A stretch of 64,000 nt of DNA from Brachyspira aalborgi (GCF_008016455.1 NZ_SAXU01000001.1:310001-374000), one strand, 5' to 3'; positions 26,827 to 36,861 are shown, numbered from the stretch's first letter. Numbers and translations are program-made. Notes: generated from the sequence alone by a model not told the origin.

Positions 26827-27804
26827 TTAAAGTTTTGATATATTTTCTTCCGCTTCTTTTGAAATATTATCATTAGGAGGCATTGACGCCGCTTTTTGAT
26901 AATACGCTTTCGCTTTTTCTTTATCTCCCGTTTTTTCGCATGCTTTACCTAAAAAAAGTATAGCCTCTTTTACATTTTGAGATTTCGGATATTTTTTTAT
27001 TGCCGAAAGTAAAATTGAAGAAGCGTTGTCGTATTTATCTATATTATAATAACATTTTCCCATATAAAATATAGAATTTTCCGTTATAGTTTCATTTTCG
27101 TTTTTCAGCAAAGCGTTAAATAATTTTATAGAATTAATATAATCGCCGTTATCGTATAATTCTAAAGCCTTATTATAATCTTCGTTGTTAATATCGTTAT
27201 TAGAAAAATTATTTTCATTAATAATATCGAGAGGCGGAGCTATATCGCTGTCGTCCGTTATATTTAATTTTTCTTTGCAGGCTTTTATTTTATTTTCAAC
27301 CGTATGATAGAAAGCCGAATTTTCATCCGCATATTGAAAATATCTTTTATAAGCGTATAAAGCGTCTTTATATTTTTGATTTTTAAAATAAAATTCTCCG
27401 ATATTGTATAATCCTTCTAACTGATTAGTCTCTTCTTCATCTTCCGCTTTTTCTACAAGTTTATTTACTTTTTTATTTAATCTTCTAAGCTGATTTGAAA
27501 ATACTCTTAACATTTTTATTATTATAGATTTATTTTTAGCCACTAAATTTTCAAATTCTTCGTAAGTAATAATTATAACGACACAATCGCTTAAACATTG
27601 AACTGTATCTTCTTGAGGATAATCTCCAAGCAGACTTTTTACTCCAAAAAATTCTCCAACATTTATAGCCTCTCTTGCTTCATATCCCGTTTCTTCCGAT
27701 AAAAATATACTTTGAGCTTTTCCTTCTTTTAATATATAAACTCTATCGGATTTGTCGCCAGCAAAATATACCACAGAACCAGCTTGATATACTCTTGTTT
27801 GCAT
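26827..27804 (-). CDS. Cyclic-nucleotide-binding-like domain fused to TPRs
   Basis: A 325-residue protein. Residues 1-105 form a CRP-type beta-roll (GSVVYFAGDKSDRVYILKEG), but the phosphate cassette (GEFFGVKSLLGDYPQEDTVQ) lacks the Arg that binds the cyclic phosphate, so true cAMP binding is doubtful. After a helical linker come TPR-like repeats (YNIGEFYFKNQKYKDALYAY, then YNKALELYDNGDYINSIKLF and a C-terminal unit near DKEKAKAYYQKAASMPP). There is no DNA-binding domain. AAGGA upstream supports the start. Probably a scaffold or sensor working with the adjacent CRP-like protein. Confidence 0.82.
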   Translation of the reverse strand: MQTRVYQAGSVVYFAGDKSDRVYILKEGKAQSIFLSEETGYEAREAINVGEFFGVKSLLGDYPQEDTVQCLSDCVVIIITYEEFENLVAKNKSIIIKMLRVFSNQLRRLNKKVNKLVEKAEDEEETNQLEGLYNIGEFYFKNQKYKDALYAYKRYFQYADENSAFYHTVENKIKACKEKLNITDDSDIAPPLDIINENNFSNNDINNEDYNKALELYDNGDYINSIKLFNALLKNENETITENSIFYMGKCYYNIDKYDNASSILLSAIKKYPKSQNVKEAILFLGKACEKTGDKEKAKAYYQKAASMPPNDNISKEAEENISKL

Positions 27805-27901
27805 CTATTAATTTCCTTAAATATTGTTTAAACTGTTTTTTTAATTGTATCATTTATAATACTTTTTTCAAGTTTTTTTTAATATAATAGTTTTATTATG
27901 C

Positions 27902-27929
27902 TTGACATTTTATAATAATATGTTATAAT
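27902..27929 (+). promoter_or_regulatory. Promoter of tRNA-Tyr
   Basis: TTGACA (27902-27907), 16-nt spacer, TATAAT (27924-27929), 24 nt before the mature 5' end of the tRNA. It probably also serves the STAS gene downstream, since no terminator is seen between them. Confidence 0.65.
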
Positions 27930-27952
27930 AATTCTAAATTTTCAAATGAAAT

Positions 27953-28035
27953 GGGTAGGTGGCCGAGCAGTCAATGGCAGCAGACTGTAAATCTGTCGAC
28001 GGAAGTCTACGGGGGTGCGAATCCCTCCCTGCCCA
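27953..28035 (+). tRNA. tRNA-Tyr (anticodon GTA)
   Basis: A class II tRNA. The acceptor stem GGGTAGG pairs with CCTGCCC (one G-U), with discriminator A. The anticodon loop CTGTAAA has GTA at 27987-27989. It has a long variable arm, and a T arm GGGGG/CCCTC with loop TGCGAAT. The 3' CCA is not encoded. The long variable arm and GTA anticodon agree with bacterial tRNA-Tyr. Confidence 0.97.
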
Positions 28036-28080
28036 AATCTTTTTATAGTTTTAATAAAAAATAAAAATAAAGGAGATATT

Positions 28081-28404
28081 TTGGCTATAGAATTTTATGA
28101 CGGATATATATCTATAGTTATAGAATCCAATCTCGTTTTGCCTGAAGAAATAAAAAAATTCGTAGAAGATTGCGAAGAAGCTTGTTCGATAAGAATGCCC
28201 GCAGTCGTTTTGGATATGCGAAATGTTAAAGAAATAAACAGCGCGGGAATATCAAAAATTCTCAAATTATACAAAGATTTACAATCTATAAAAATAAAAT
28301 TATTTATGGTTAATGTAGACGAATCTATCAATCAAATTTTTAAGGATTTAATGCTATTTGCTCTTATTAAAACTTTTGATAATACAAAAGAATTTTTATT
28401 ATAA
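28081..28404 (+). CDS. STAS-domain protein (anti-sigma factor antagonist type)
   Basis: A 107-residue single-domain protein. The start is TTG 28081 with AGGAG at 28071-28075; an in-frame ATG at 28015 lies inside the tRNA and is not credible. The fold is the SpoIIAA/STAS type, with LDMRNVKEINSAGISKILKL; Ser54 is at the position phosphorylated by anti-sigma kinases. Such proteins act in partner-switching control of sigma factors or other outputs. No kinase or phosphatase partner is adjacent. It lies 45 nt after tRNA-Tyr. Confidence 0.87.
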   Translation: MAIEFYDGYISIVIESNLVLPEEIKKFVEDCEEACSIRMPAVVLDMRNVKEINSAGISKILKLYKDLQSIKIKLFMVNVDESINQIFKDLMLFALIKTFDNTKEFLL

Positions 28405-28505
28405 TTCGTAATTTATATATTAATCAAATTCTATAGCGAAAGCCTCATTGTTTATTTGCATTTCTAATAACAAGTGAATTAAACCCCTTGCATGCTTGCC
28501 AAAAT

Positions 28506-31424
28506 TCAACTTCCATTTTCAATAATCCTAATTTCATTATCGCTCAACCCATACAACCCATAAACCAACCTGTCAATCTCTCCATCCAACGCTCTAACCT
28601 GCCGCTCTAAAATCTCTTTAGTATTAGGGTTATTTTCTCCAACCAACTTCTTATTAATAGCGATTATATTATCTACAAGTTTAACTAATCTATCATGTTT
28701 TTTTTTGTCTTCTTTTTTAGAAAAATCTAATTTTGGAATTGGTAAGTTATTCATTATTTCATTAGAAAATCTTATTGTCAAATCTGCTCCGCTTGTTACT
28801 TTTATGTCGGCATAAATAGTATATAATTTTGAATTTAAAATCCCTAATAAATATTTTAAATTATATGGCGATTTTTTAGGTATTATGACATTTAAAGCAT
28901 TTAAAGATATTAATTTTTCGTTGTCATAATATCCTCTTAAATATTTTGAAATTCTTATAAAAAATAGTTTTTCATCTATAATATTTAATCCTTTATAATC
29001 TATACCAGATAAATTATTTTCTATATAATATTTTGTTTCTTTCAAAGAATACCTATCTATAGAATTACCTATTAATAACGGTGTTGTATTTCTTAATTTT
29101 TTTTGATGTATAAATTTATAAGAATTAGTATTTATTTTTATCTTTTTTTTACAATGTTTGCAATTTGTAATTTTTAGTTCTTTATTTATTTTACCAGGTT
29201 TTTCAAAGAAGTGATTGCAATAAGGACATTTTATTAAATCTCCATTTCTTCCATGTTCTATCCCTCTAAATACGGTAAAATATTCACTTAAAAGAAATGT
29301 ATTTTTTTGCATTTTATTAATTATAGTATTGTAGCCAGACAATTTAGATAAAGTTAAAACTTTAAATTTATCTCGTATTATATTTAATTTATTTAAATCA
29401 GATAAAAATTCTATTTCATTTTTTGAAAATATAATTCTTTTTACATTAGGTTTATTATTATAATCTATAAATAAACCTATGCATTCTTGGGCTACGCCTG
29501 GAAATTTACCAAAATCAACTATACAATTTATATTATTTATAAAACTTTCTCTATATTCTTGATATGAAGAAGTTTTTATAAAATTTTTTGGAATTAACAA
29601 ACCTATAATATACTTATTATTAACTATATTAACTGATTTATCTATAAATATAGCGAAAATATTTAAATTTTTATTTTTTCTTTTAAATTTTTCTTCAAAA
29701 TATGGCATTTCGGTTTTAGATATTACTTCTTTACTACCCCACGGCGGATTACTTATAACAATATCAAATCCGCCCGACTTAAAAATCGAAGAAAATTCCC
29801 TCTCCCAATCAAAGCAATTAATTTTATATTGCGTTTCAATGTCAATATTAAGACTATCGCCTCCGCTATAAAAATCGTTCCCAATTAAAGAGTTTCCGCA
29901 TTTAATGTTTTCGTCAAGTGAAGGCAAAGCCCTCTCGTTAAATAAACTTTGATTATTCATTATAGAGGCGGGCGTTTCGTTTTCCATACATTTCAAAAGC
30001 AACGATAATTTTGTAACCTCAACGGCGTTCGAATCAATGTCGACTCCAAAAATATTATTTATTAGTATTTGCTTTTTCACCCATAATGCAAGCTCTCCGT
30101 CTTCGGTAATTGCGTCTTCTTTTGAACCCAAGAATTTCTTTTTGCCTTGTTTTGAATAATATTCTCTATGATAATTTAAAAGATATTTATAAGCGCCTAT
30201 TAAAAAACTTCCGCTACCGCAAGCAGGGTCCACAATCTTTATATTTGCTATTTCTTTTGGCGTTTTTCCTTTAATTTTTTCTCCAACCGTATTCTCTACA
30301 ATATAATCGACAATATACTCGGGCGTATAATAAACTCCTCCCGCCTTTCGCACTTCGGGTTTAAGTTCAATTTTCGCCTTACTATTTTTCCCAATCGTTA
30401 TAGTCTTTCCCAAAAACTGCTCGTATGCATTTCCTATAATCTCAACCGATATTACCGAAAACTCATAAGGACTTTTTGGATAATACAAATCGTTAATTAT
30501 CTCTTTAATTACTTTATTGTCGACTTCAATATTCTGCGTAATTTTATCTTTAGAAAAATCAAAAATTCCCGAATTATATTTTCCATCCGATTTCTTAAAT
30601 ATATCTACAATATTTTTATAATAATTACTTCCACTGCAAGCCTCCCGCAAATCTCCATAATTCTCAACTCCTCTATCTTCCGCTACTCTCAAAAATATTA
30701 TTCTGTCAATTATATGTTGAACTGCAAAATTCAAATCTCTTAACGACAAACTATTTAACTTGCTTATATTTGAAGCTAATTTTGTTCTCAAATAGTCAAG
30801 CGAATTAAGAAAATCAATATCTACGCTTTCCGTTCCTTTCTTTGATTTTGTATCGGCGTTATATTTTTCTAAAGAGCCTCTTAAAACATTTTCTTTTGCA
30901 AATGTGTCGTATAAAAAATCAAATCTATTTAAATAATCTTCATAATTTATATATTCGATTCTCGACATAGAGGCTTTATCGTTAGGCGAAGGTTTTTTAG
31001 AACAATCGTAAATTGCAAACTCTTCAAAGTCGGTTAAAATGCTTACTGCCAATTTTCCGCTCCAAGCGTATCTTCTTATTTGATAAGCCGCATCCGCATC
31101 TTCTTTTAAATTTCTGCTTGGCTTTTTCGCTTCAACAAAAAATACTCTATTCCCGCCAATTCTAAAAGAGTAGTCAGGGGCTTTCGTTTCTTTTCCTATC
31201 TTTAATTTATCTTCATGAATAACATCTCTATAGGTTTGAGAAAGTCCTTCTTTATTTGAAATATCCCATCCCAAATACTCGAAGAAAGGATTAATAAAAT
31301 CTTGCCTCGTCAAAGTTTCGTTATACTCGCTCGAATGAAACTGCTTATAATTAGATTTAAATTTTTCTACAAGCTCTTTAATTCCGTTGTAAGCTTCTTC
31401 TTTATTTTTGCTATTTGCCGACAT
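28506..31424 (-). CDS. Single-chain type IIG-like restriction-modification enzyme
   Basis: A 972-residue protein. The N-terminal nuclease (HSDR_N-like) has a PD-(D/E)XK core: Asp84 in APDYSFRIGG, then Glu98 and Lys100 in VFFVEAKKP. A helical connector follows, then an N6-adenine methyltransferase with SAM motif DPACGSGSFL (399-408) and catalytic NPPW (559-562). The C-terminal part resembles a TaqI/Eco57I-type target-recognition domain with a four-Cys zinc ribbon inserted (CPYC then CKHC, about 730-760). It should methylate and cut the same asymmetric site, which is unknown. AAAGGAG supports ATG 31424. A stand-alone defence gene between housekeeping genes, so probably acquired. Confidence 0.9.
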   Translation of the reverse strand: MSANSKNKEEAYNGIKELVEKFKSNYKQFHSSEYNETLTRQDFINPFFEYLGWDISNKEGLSQTYRDVIHEDKLKIGKETKAPDYSFRIGGNRVFFVEAKKPSRNLKEDADAAYQIRRYAWSGKLAVSILTDFEEFAIYDCSKKPSPNDKASMSRIEYINYEDYLNRFDFLYDTFAKENVLRGSLEKYNADTKSKKGTESVDIDFLNSLDYLRTKLASNISKLNSLSLRDLNFAVQHIIDRIIFLRVAEDRGVENYGDLREACSGSNYYKNIVDIFKKSDGKYNSGIFDFSKDKITQNIEVDNKVIKEIINDLYYPKSPYEFSVISVEIIGNAYEQFLGKTITIGKNSKAKIELKPEVRKAGGVYYTPEYIVDYIVENTVGEKIKGKTPKEIANIKIVDPACGSGSFLIGAYKYLLNYHREYYSKQGKKKFLGSKEDAITEDGELALWVKKQILINNIFGVDIDSNAVEVTKLSLLLKCMENETPASIMNNQSLFNERALPSLDENIKCGNSLIGNDFYSGGDSLNIDIETQYKINCFDWEREFSSIFKSGGFDIVISNPPWGSKEVISKTEMPYFEEKFKRKNKNLNIFAIFIDKSVNIVNNKYIIGLLIPKNFIKTSSYQEYRESFINNINCIVDFGKFPGVAQECIGLFIDYNNKPNVKRIIFSKNEIEFLSDLNKLNIIRDKFKVLTLSKLSGYNTIINKMQKNTFLLSEYFTVFRGIEHGRNGDLIKCPYCNHFFEKPGKINKELKITNCKHCKKKIKINTNSYKFIHQKKLRNTTPLLIGNSIDRYSLKETKYYIENNLSGIDYKGLNIIDEKLFFIRISKYLRGYYDNEKLISLNALNVIIPKKSPYNLKYLLGILNSKLYTIYADIKVTSGADLTIRFSNEIMNNLPIPKLDFSKKEDKKKHDRLVKLVDNIIAINKKLVGENNPNTKEILERQVRALDGEIDRLVYGLYGLSDNEIRIIENGS

Positions 31425-31547
31425 ACTAACTCCTTTGCTTTTATAAAATTAAAAAACTATAATATCAATAGTATATCAAATTATAGTAAATTATTCAAGA
31501 AAGTATATTTTAAAAATGAATGTTTTATATTAGCGTTTAATTAAATA

Positions 31548-32747
31548 TTATTTTTCAACTTCTTTTCTATATTTAATCAAACCTTCTTTAAGAATATTCA
31601 TAGCTTTTTTTAAATCTTTAGCGTCTAAAGAATAGCATATTCTCACTTCGTCTACTCCTAGTCCATCCGTAGCGTAAAAACCTTCGCCAGGAGCAAACAT
31701 AACAGTTTCGCCGTCAATATTAAAATCTTTAAGAAGCCATATTGCAAAATCTTCCGCATTTTTAACGGGAAGTTTTGCCAAAACATAAAAAGCGCCTTCG
31801 GGTTCTCTAACAATCACATCATCCATTTTTGAAAGTTCTTCAAATAATATTTTTCTTCTGTTATCGTATTCTTTTTTAGCGCTTTCAAAATAATTGGAAG
31901 GCAAATCGTATAAAGCCGCAGCGCCAATCATTTCAAGAGTAGGCATTGATAATCTTGCCTGACATTCTCTAAATACGGCGTTCATAAAATTTTTATTTTT
32001 ACTTATTATACATCCTACTCTAGCGCCGCAAGCGGAAAATCTTTTTGAAATTGAATCTATTATAATAACATTTTCGGCTATATCTTTATAAGTTCCCATA
32101 CTTACGGCTTCTCTATCTCCGTAAACAAATTCTCTATAAACTTCATCGCTTATAATAAACATATTATACTTTTTAGATATATAAGCTATATCATCCAATT
32201 CTTTTTTTGTAAATACTACTCCCGTAGGATTATTAGGATTTGCAAATATATATGCTTTTGTTTTTTTAGTAATATGTTTTTCTATTTCGTCTCTATTTGG
32301 AAGATGAAAACCGTCTTCGGCATAAGTTCTAACGGCATTTCTTTTTATAGAAAGCAAATCGCAAAAACTATTATAATTTGCATAATAAGGTTCGGCTACC
32401 AATATTTCATCGCCTTCGTCAAATATTGCAAATAAACTAAAAAGCACAGCTTCGCTTCCGCCAGCGGTTATTATTATTTCGTCCTCTTCGTAATGAAGTC
32501 CCATTTTATTATAATATTCTTGTATTTTTTGAATAAGCTCTTTACTTCCTCTCGAATGAGAATAGCCTAAAGTTTTTCCGTTATATTTTTCTATCGCTTC
32601 AAAAAATTTTTTAGGCGTTTCAATATCGGGCTGTCCTATATTAAGATGATAAATTTTAATTCCTTTTTTTTCGCTCTCTTCCGCATAAGGATTTAATTTT
32701 CTTGTCGGCGAAGTTTTTAACGCTTGAATTCTTTTAGATAGCTCCAT
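31548..32747 (-). CDS. Class I/II PLP-dependent aminotransferase (aspartate type)
   Basis: A 399-residue fold-type I aminotransferase. The start is ATG 32747 (MELSKRIQALKTS) with GGAG about 8 nt upstream; the in-frame TTG at 32759 overlaps that ribosome-binding site. Key parts are NIGQPDIETP, FANPNNPTG, SDEVYREFVY and the PLP Lys in DSISKRFSACGARVG. It resembles AspC/AAT-like enzymes that also accept other amino acids; the substrate cannot be fixed from sequence. Confidence 0.92.
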   Translation of the reverse strand: MELSKRIQALKTSPTRKLNPYAEESEKKGIKIYHLNIGQPDIETPKKFFEAIEKYNGKTLGYSHSRGSKELIQKIQEYYNKMGLHYEEDEIIITAGGSEAVLFSLFAIFDEGDEILVAEPYYANYNSFCDLLSIKRNAVRTYAEDGFHLPNRDEIEKHITKKTKAYIFANPNNPTGVVFTKKELDDIAYISKKYNMFIISDEVYREFVYGDREAVSMGTYKDIAENVIIIDSISKRFSACGARVGCIISKNKNFMNAVFRECQARLSMPTLEMIGAAALYDLPSNYFESAKKEYDNRRKILFEELSKMDDVIVREPEGAFYVLAKLPVKNAEDFAIWLLKDFNIDGETVMFAPGEGFYATDGLGVDEVRICYSLDAKDLKKAMNILKEGLIKYRKEVEK

Positions 32748-32790
32748 TTTTATCTCCAAAATTTTATTATATATAGTAATTTAATCATAT

Positions 32791-32819
32791 AGAATATACT
32801 AAAATAATTAAATTGTCAA
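32791..32819 (-). promoter_or_regulatory. Promoter of the aspartate-type aminotransferase
   Basis: On the minus strand, TTGACA (32819-32814), 17-nt spacer, TATTCT (32796-32791). Confidence 0.5.
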
Positions 32820-32942
32820 TATTTATTTTTAAGATAATTATTATAAAATACTTGAAAAAAACGATTTTATATTATAAACTATTATAAATTCTTTTAATAT
32901 ATTTTTAAAAATAATCTATAAAATGATAATAACGGAGATAAA

Positions 32943-34040
32943 ATGAGAAAAGTTGCCAATATATTGTTATTGATTTTAATATTTTTAGTTTTTAATTCTT
33001 TAGCTTTCGCTATAGACGATATTGTCGATAAAGATAATTTGTATAATTTAATTGAAGGCGTAACTTCTTCAAGAGCGGGAACTGACAGAATAGGAACGAT
33101 ATACGATTTTTCGCCATTAATGGAAAAAAATACGCCTTTTAAATTAGGTTTTACATTGCTTGATTTAAGTCATATAGTCGATAACAAAACCGTTATAAGC
33201 AACCAAAGGATATTTGCTTTTTTGCCAAAAGGTTTTATAGGTTTAAGTTATGGAATATTCGGAATCGGTTATCAATTTAGTTTATATAACGATTTAAGCT
33301 CAAATAAATCGCCGATAGCTCATAGTCATTCTTTAGCTTTAGGAATTGCAATGGAAAAATACAGATTTAATTTGCCAATTTCGGTTTCTATTGCCGATAA
33401 AAATTATTACGGCGGAAGATTATCGATAAGCACGACTCCTAAATTTTCTTTTATGTTTAGAGGCGGTTTAATGAATGAATTTTCTATTTCTTTGCATTAT
33501 GGAATTCAACTTTCTTCAATAACTAATGAAATATCGAAAACTTCAATAGCTCCTATGGTTATAGGATTTTCTTTATTTGGCGATATTATGCTTACAAGAT
33601 TTGATAATTATCCCGTTCAAATAAGTTTGCCCGTAAAACTTGCATTTTATTATGGAATCGAAAGCAGATGGGCTACTATAGACGCGGGATATGCGGAAGA
33701 TTCTTTGACTAATTATTTATATGACGATAATGGCGGACGCTCTTCTAGTAGCATTAGAATATACGCTTTGCTTCCTGCAAAGTTTGAGGCAAAATTGGGA
33801 GCGATATATGTTTATGCAATGCCTCGATTAATGTTTGAATGCGATATTTATAAAGTGGATAGATTATATAATCTTCATTACGGAATGGAAGGAGAGTTAA
33901 GAATTACTCCCGTTGAGAATATGACTTTCGGATTAACGGCTTATGGAGAAGGCAAAAGCATAATGAAAAAGAATGCCGAATTTGAAATAAAGAACGGATT
34001 TGGCGCTGGTTTGGATGTTTGGGGAATTTGGAGATATTAA
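32943..34040 (+). CDS. Exported beta-rich protein, probably outer membrane
   Basis: A 365-residue protein with a signal peptide (MRKVANILLLILIFLVFNSLAFA, cleavage near residue 23). The mature chain alternates hydrophobic and polar residues with many Gly/Tyr/Phe (FIGLSYGIFGIGYQFSLYND, FMFRGGLMNEFSISLHYGIQ) and ends in an aromatic residue (IWRY), like a small beta-barrel. No family is assigned. GGAG 6 nt upstream supports ATG 32943. Confidence 0.75.
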   Translation: MRKVANILLLILIFLVFNSLAFAIDDIVDKDNLYNLIEGVTSSRAGTDRIGTIYDFSPLMEKNTPFKLGFTLLDLSHIVDNKTVISNQRIFAFLPKGFIGLSYGIFGIGYQFSLYNDLSSNKSPIAHSHSLALGIAMEKYRFNLPISVSIADKNYYGGRLSISTTPKFSFMFRGGLMNEFSISLHYGIQLSSITNEISKTSIAPMVIGFSLFGDIMLTRFDNYPVQISLPVKLAFYYGIESRWATIDAGYAEDSLTNYLYDDNGGRSSSSIRIYALLPAKFEAKLGAIYVYAMPRLMFECDIYKVDRLYNLHYGMEGELRITPVENMTFGLTAYGEGKSIMKKNAEFEIKNGFGAGLDVWGIWRY

Positions 34041-34330
34041 ACTCTGTTCTTTTGAAAGAATCGCTATAGTCTTAAATATTATTTCGTATGAATGCATCGT
34101 TAAAGTTGGATAAAAGCATCTCTTAATGGCTATATTTTTATAAAATAAAAAGTTTAAATAAAATTTTTATATTCAGATTTTGATAAAAAAATACAAACAG
34201 ATTTGCATGCTTTTACAAAATAGACGCATAAAATAAAAACTAATTTTTTATAATAGCAAATTGCAATATCTCATGCTGTTAAACTTTTTTCTGTCTATTA
34301 TCTACAAAGTATAGGTAATAATAATATTTT
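34041..34330. other. Convergent intergenic region with an inverted-repeat copy
   Basis: 290 nt between the exported-protein gene and lon, which end toward each other. I find no gene. It contains TTTGCATGCTTTTACAAA at 34202-34219, 17 of 18 bases identical to the inverted repeat over the dxr promoter. The rest is low-complexity AT-rich sequence. Confidence 0.5.
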
Positions 34331-36829
34331 CTATTTTCTCTTTTTTACTTTAATTTTTTTATTTGATTTATTCGACTTTTTAGATTTATCAATCTTAAAT
34401 ACAAAATCAAAAACTTCTTCAACCTGTTTTACCAAATGAAAAGTCAAGCCCTTTTTAACTTTATCTGGAATCTCGTCTAAATCTCTTTTATTTTCAAAAG
34501 GAATTATAATATGCTTGATAAATCCGAGTCGTTTCGCCGCGATAGTTTTTTCTTTGAGTCCGCCGATTGGAAGAACTTTTCCGTTTAAAGAAAGCTCGCC
34601 CGTCATCGCCGTATCGTTTCTTATTACTTTATTCATTGCCAAAGATAATAAAGCCGTAGCCATAGTTATTCCCGCCGAAGGACCGTCTTTTGGAGTAGCG
34701 CCTTCTGGAACATGCAAATGAATTATAGCGTCTGTAAAATAATCTTCAGAAACGCCATAATTTTTAGCGATACTTCTAACATAACTATAAGCAATTTGAA
34801 CGCTTTCAGTCATAACTTCGCCAAGTTGTCCTGTCATATTTATTGAACCGCCGTCTTTTTTTTCTGCGACTTTAATCGATTCTATTGTAAGAGTCGCTCC
34901 GCCCATAGATGTCCAAGCGAGTCCTATTGAGTTTCCTGGTTTAATTGCTCTTTCTGTTAAATCGTTTGTAAATATAGGTTTTTTTAAATATTTTTCTATA
35001 TCTTTTGAATCTATATTTATATTGTAAGTTTTTTTATTTTTTTCAATTATATCCGCCGCAATTTTTCTGCATATTCTCTCAATTCTTCTTTCAAAATTAC
35101 GAACTCCCGCCTCGCGCGCGTATCCGTTAATAATATATTCTATAGCTCTGTTTGTGAATCTTATATTTTTTATATTAAGTCCATGAGCTTTAATTTGTCT
35201 CGGGATAATATATTTTGAAGCGATTTTTAATTTCTCTTCCATAATATAACCCGAAAGTCTTATAATTTCCATTCTGTCAAGCAAAGGAGATGGAATCGTA
35301 TCGAGAGTATTTGAAGTAGTTATAAAAAGAACATTTGACAAATCAAAAGGCAAATCTAAATAATGGTCTCTGAAAGCCGAATTCTGCTCCGGGTCCAAAA
35401 CTTCTAATAACGCGCTTGAAGGGTCGCCCTGATAACTCATACCCAATTTGTCTATTTCGTCAAGCATCAAAACGGGATTTTTAACTTTAACTATTTTCAA
35501 AGCTTCTATTATTTTTCCTGGCATCGCTCCTATATAAGTTCTTCTATGTCCTTTAATTTCTGCTTCGTCTCTCATACCGCCAAGAGAAAATCTAAAAAAA
35601 GGACGCTCTAAAGCTTCGGCTATGCTTTTTCCTATTGAAGTTTTTCCAACTCCTGGAGGACCTACAAAACAAAGTATTGAAGATTTTTTATTTGGGTTTA
35701 ATTTACGAACGGCTAAAAATTCGTATATTCTTTCTTTAACATCTTCAAGCCCATAATGGTCTCTATCCAATATTTTTTTGCTTTTATTTATATCTTCTCT
35801 TTCTTTAGCTTCTTCATTCCAAGGTAGAGAAAATAAAGTGTCTAAATAATTTTTAGAAACCGTATATTCGGGAGAATGATTATCTATAGAAGAAATTTTT
35901 TCAATTTCTTGTTGCATTCTCTCTTTAACTTCGTCAACTACTTTAAGATTTTTAAGAATGTTTTTATATTTATCAATATCTCTCTGTTTAGGGTCGCTAT
36001 CGTATCCTAATTCTTTTTTTATTTCTTTTAATTGTTCTTTTAAGAAATAATCTCGCTGCTGTTTTTGAACTTTTGAATTTATACTTCCTTGAATTTTCTG
36101 CTGTATTTTAGTTATCTCTCTTTCTTTTTGCAAAAGTAAAAGGACTTTTTCTAATCTATCTCTAACTTCAAAAGTTTCAAGAATTTCTTGCTGACTTGCT
36201 CTCTCAACATTTATCATTGAAGTGACAAAATCCGCTAATCTTCCAGGGTCATCGACATTAATCATAGTAAGACGCATCTCTTCAGTAAATAAAGGATTAT
36301 TTTCGCTTAAAGCTTTAACTTCAGAAATCAAAGCTCTCGTATAAGCTTTAATTTCGTTTTCGTCTTCCTTGCTTGAAGAATTATTAATATCGGGCATATA
36401 CAAAGGCTCTATTCTTAAAACAGGCTCAACATTTATAAACCTAATTATTTTATATCGCTTTATAGAATTAATAAGCAAATTGAGTCCGCCGTCAGGAAGA
36501 TTCAATTTTTTAAATACTTTTACTATAACTCCGACTTTATATATATCTTCTGTAGAAATTTTTCCGTCTTCTTTTGGAGTGTCGGATATAAATAAATTAA
36601 GTCCTAAAAATCCGTTTGATTCTTCTATCGCCTTATTTACAGAATCCGCATAAGCTGGCGGAATTGGAAACGGAGCGTATAGACCTGGAAATAAAGGCTT
36701 TCCGATAACGGGAATTATTATTAATTTTGACGGAAGTTTATCTTCTAAAATTGAAAGCGTATTTTCGCTATTGTTTTCGTTTTTTATTTCTTTTTCTTTT
36801 ATCTCTTTTGTTTCTTTAATATCGTTCAT
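34331..36829 (-). CDS. lon: Lon ATP-dependent protease
   Basis: An 832-residue cytoplasmic protease that degrades misfolded and regulatory proteins. It has an N-terminal LAN domain (about 30-240, starting IIPVIGKPLFPG), a coiled region, AAA+ with Walker A GPPGVGKTS (about 390-398) and VLMLDEIDKLG, and the C-terminal protease with catalytic Ser in DGPSAGITMA (about 717) and Lys in GLKEKTIAAKR (about 760). The 43-residue Ser-Lys spacing matches E. coli Lon. It has a Lys/Ser-rich C-terminal tail of ~20 residues. Confidence 0.96.
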   Translation of the reverse strand: MNDIKETKEIKEKEIKNENNSENTLSILEDKLPSKLIIIPVIGKPLFPGLYAPFPIPPAYADSVNKAIEESNGFLGLNLFISDTPKEDGKISTEDIYKVGVIVKVFKKLNLPDGGLNLLINSIKRYKIIRFINVEPVLRIEPLYMPDINNSSSKEDENEIKAYTRALISEVKALSENNPLFTEEMRLTMINVDDPGRLADFVTSMINVERASQQEILETFEVRDRLEKVLLLLQKEREITKIQQKIQGSINSKVQKQQRDYFLKEQLKEIKKELGYDSDPKQRDIDKYKNILKNLKVVDEVKERMQQEIEKISSIDNHSPEYTVSKNYLDTLFSLPWNEEAKEREDINKSKKILDRDHYGLEDVKERIYEFLAVRKLNPNKKSSILCFVGPPGVGKTSIGKSIAEALERPFFRFSLGGMRDEAEIKGHRRTYIGAMPGKIIEALKIVKVKNPVLMLDEIDKLGMSYQGDPSSALLEVLDPEQNSAFRDHYLDLPFDLSNVLFITTSNTLDTIPSPLLDRMEIIRLSGYIMEEKLKIASKYIIPRQIKAHGLNIKNIRFTNRAIEYIINGYAREAGVRNFERRIERICRKIAADIIEKNKKTYNINIDSKDIEKYLKKPIFTNDLTERAIKPGNSIGLAWTSMGGATLTIESIKVAEKKDGGSINMTGQLGEVMTESVQIAYSYVRSIAKNYGVSEDYFTDAIIHLHVPEGATPKDGPSAGITMATALLSLAMNKVIRNDTAMTGELSLNGKVLPIGGLKEKTIAAKRLGFIKHIIIPFENKRDLDEIPDKVKKGLTFHLVKQVEEVFDFVFKIDKSKKSNKSNKKIKVKKRK

Positions 36830-36861
36830 AAAAAATTAAAATCCTTAATTGTTATATATTA

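Noticed and set aside
28015-28080. ATG start for the STAS gene inside tRNA-Tyr
   Set aside because: It lies within the mature tRNA; TTG 28081 has a well-placed AGGAG.
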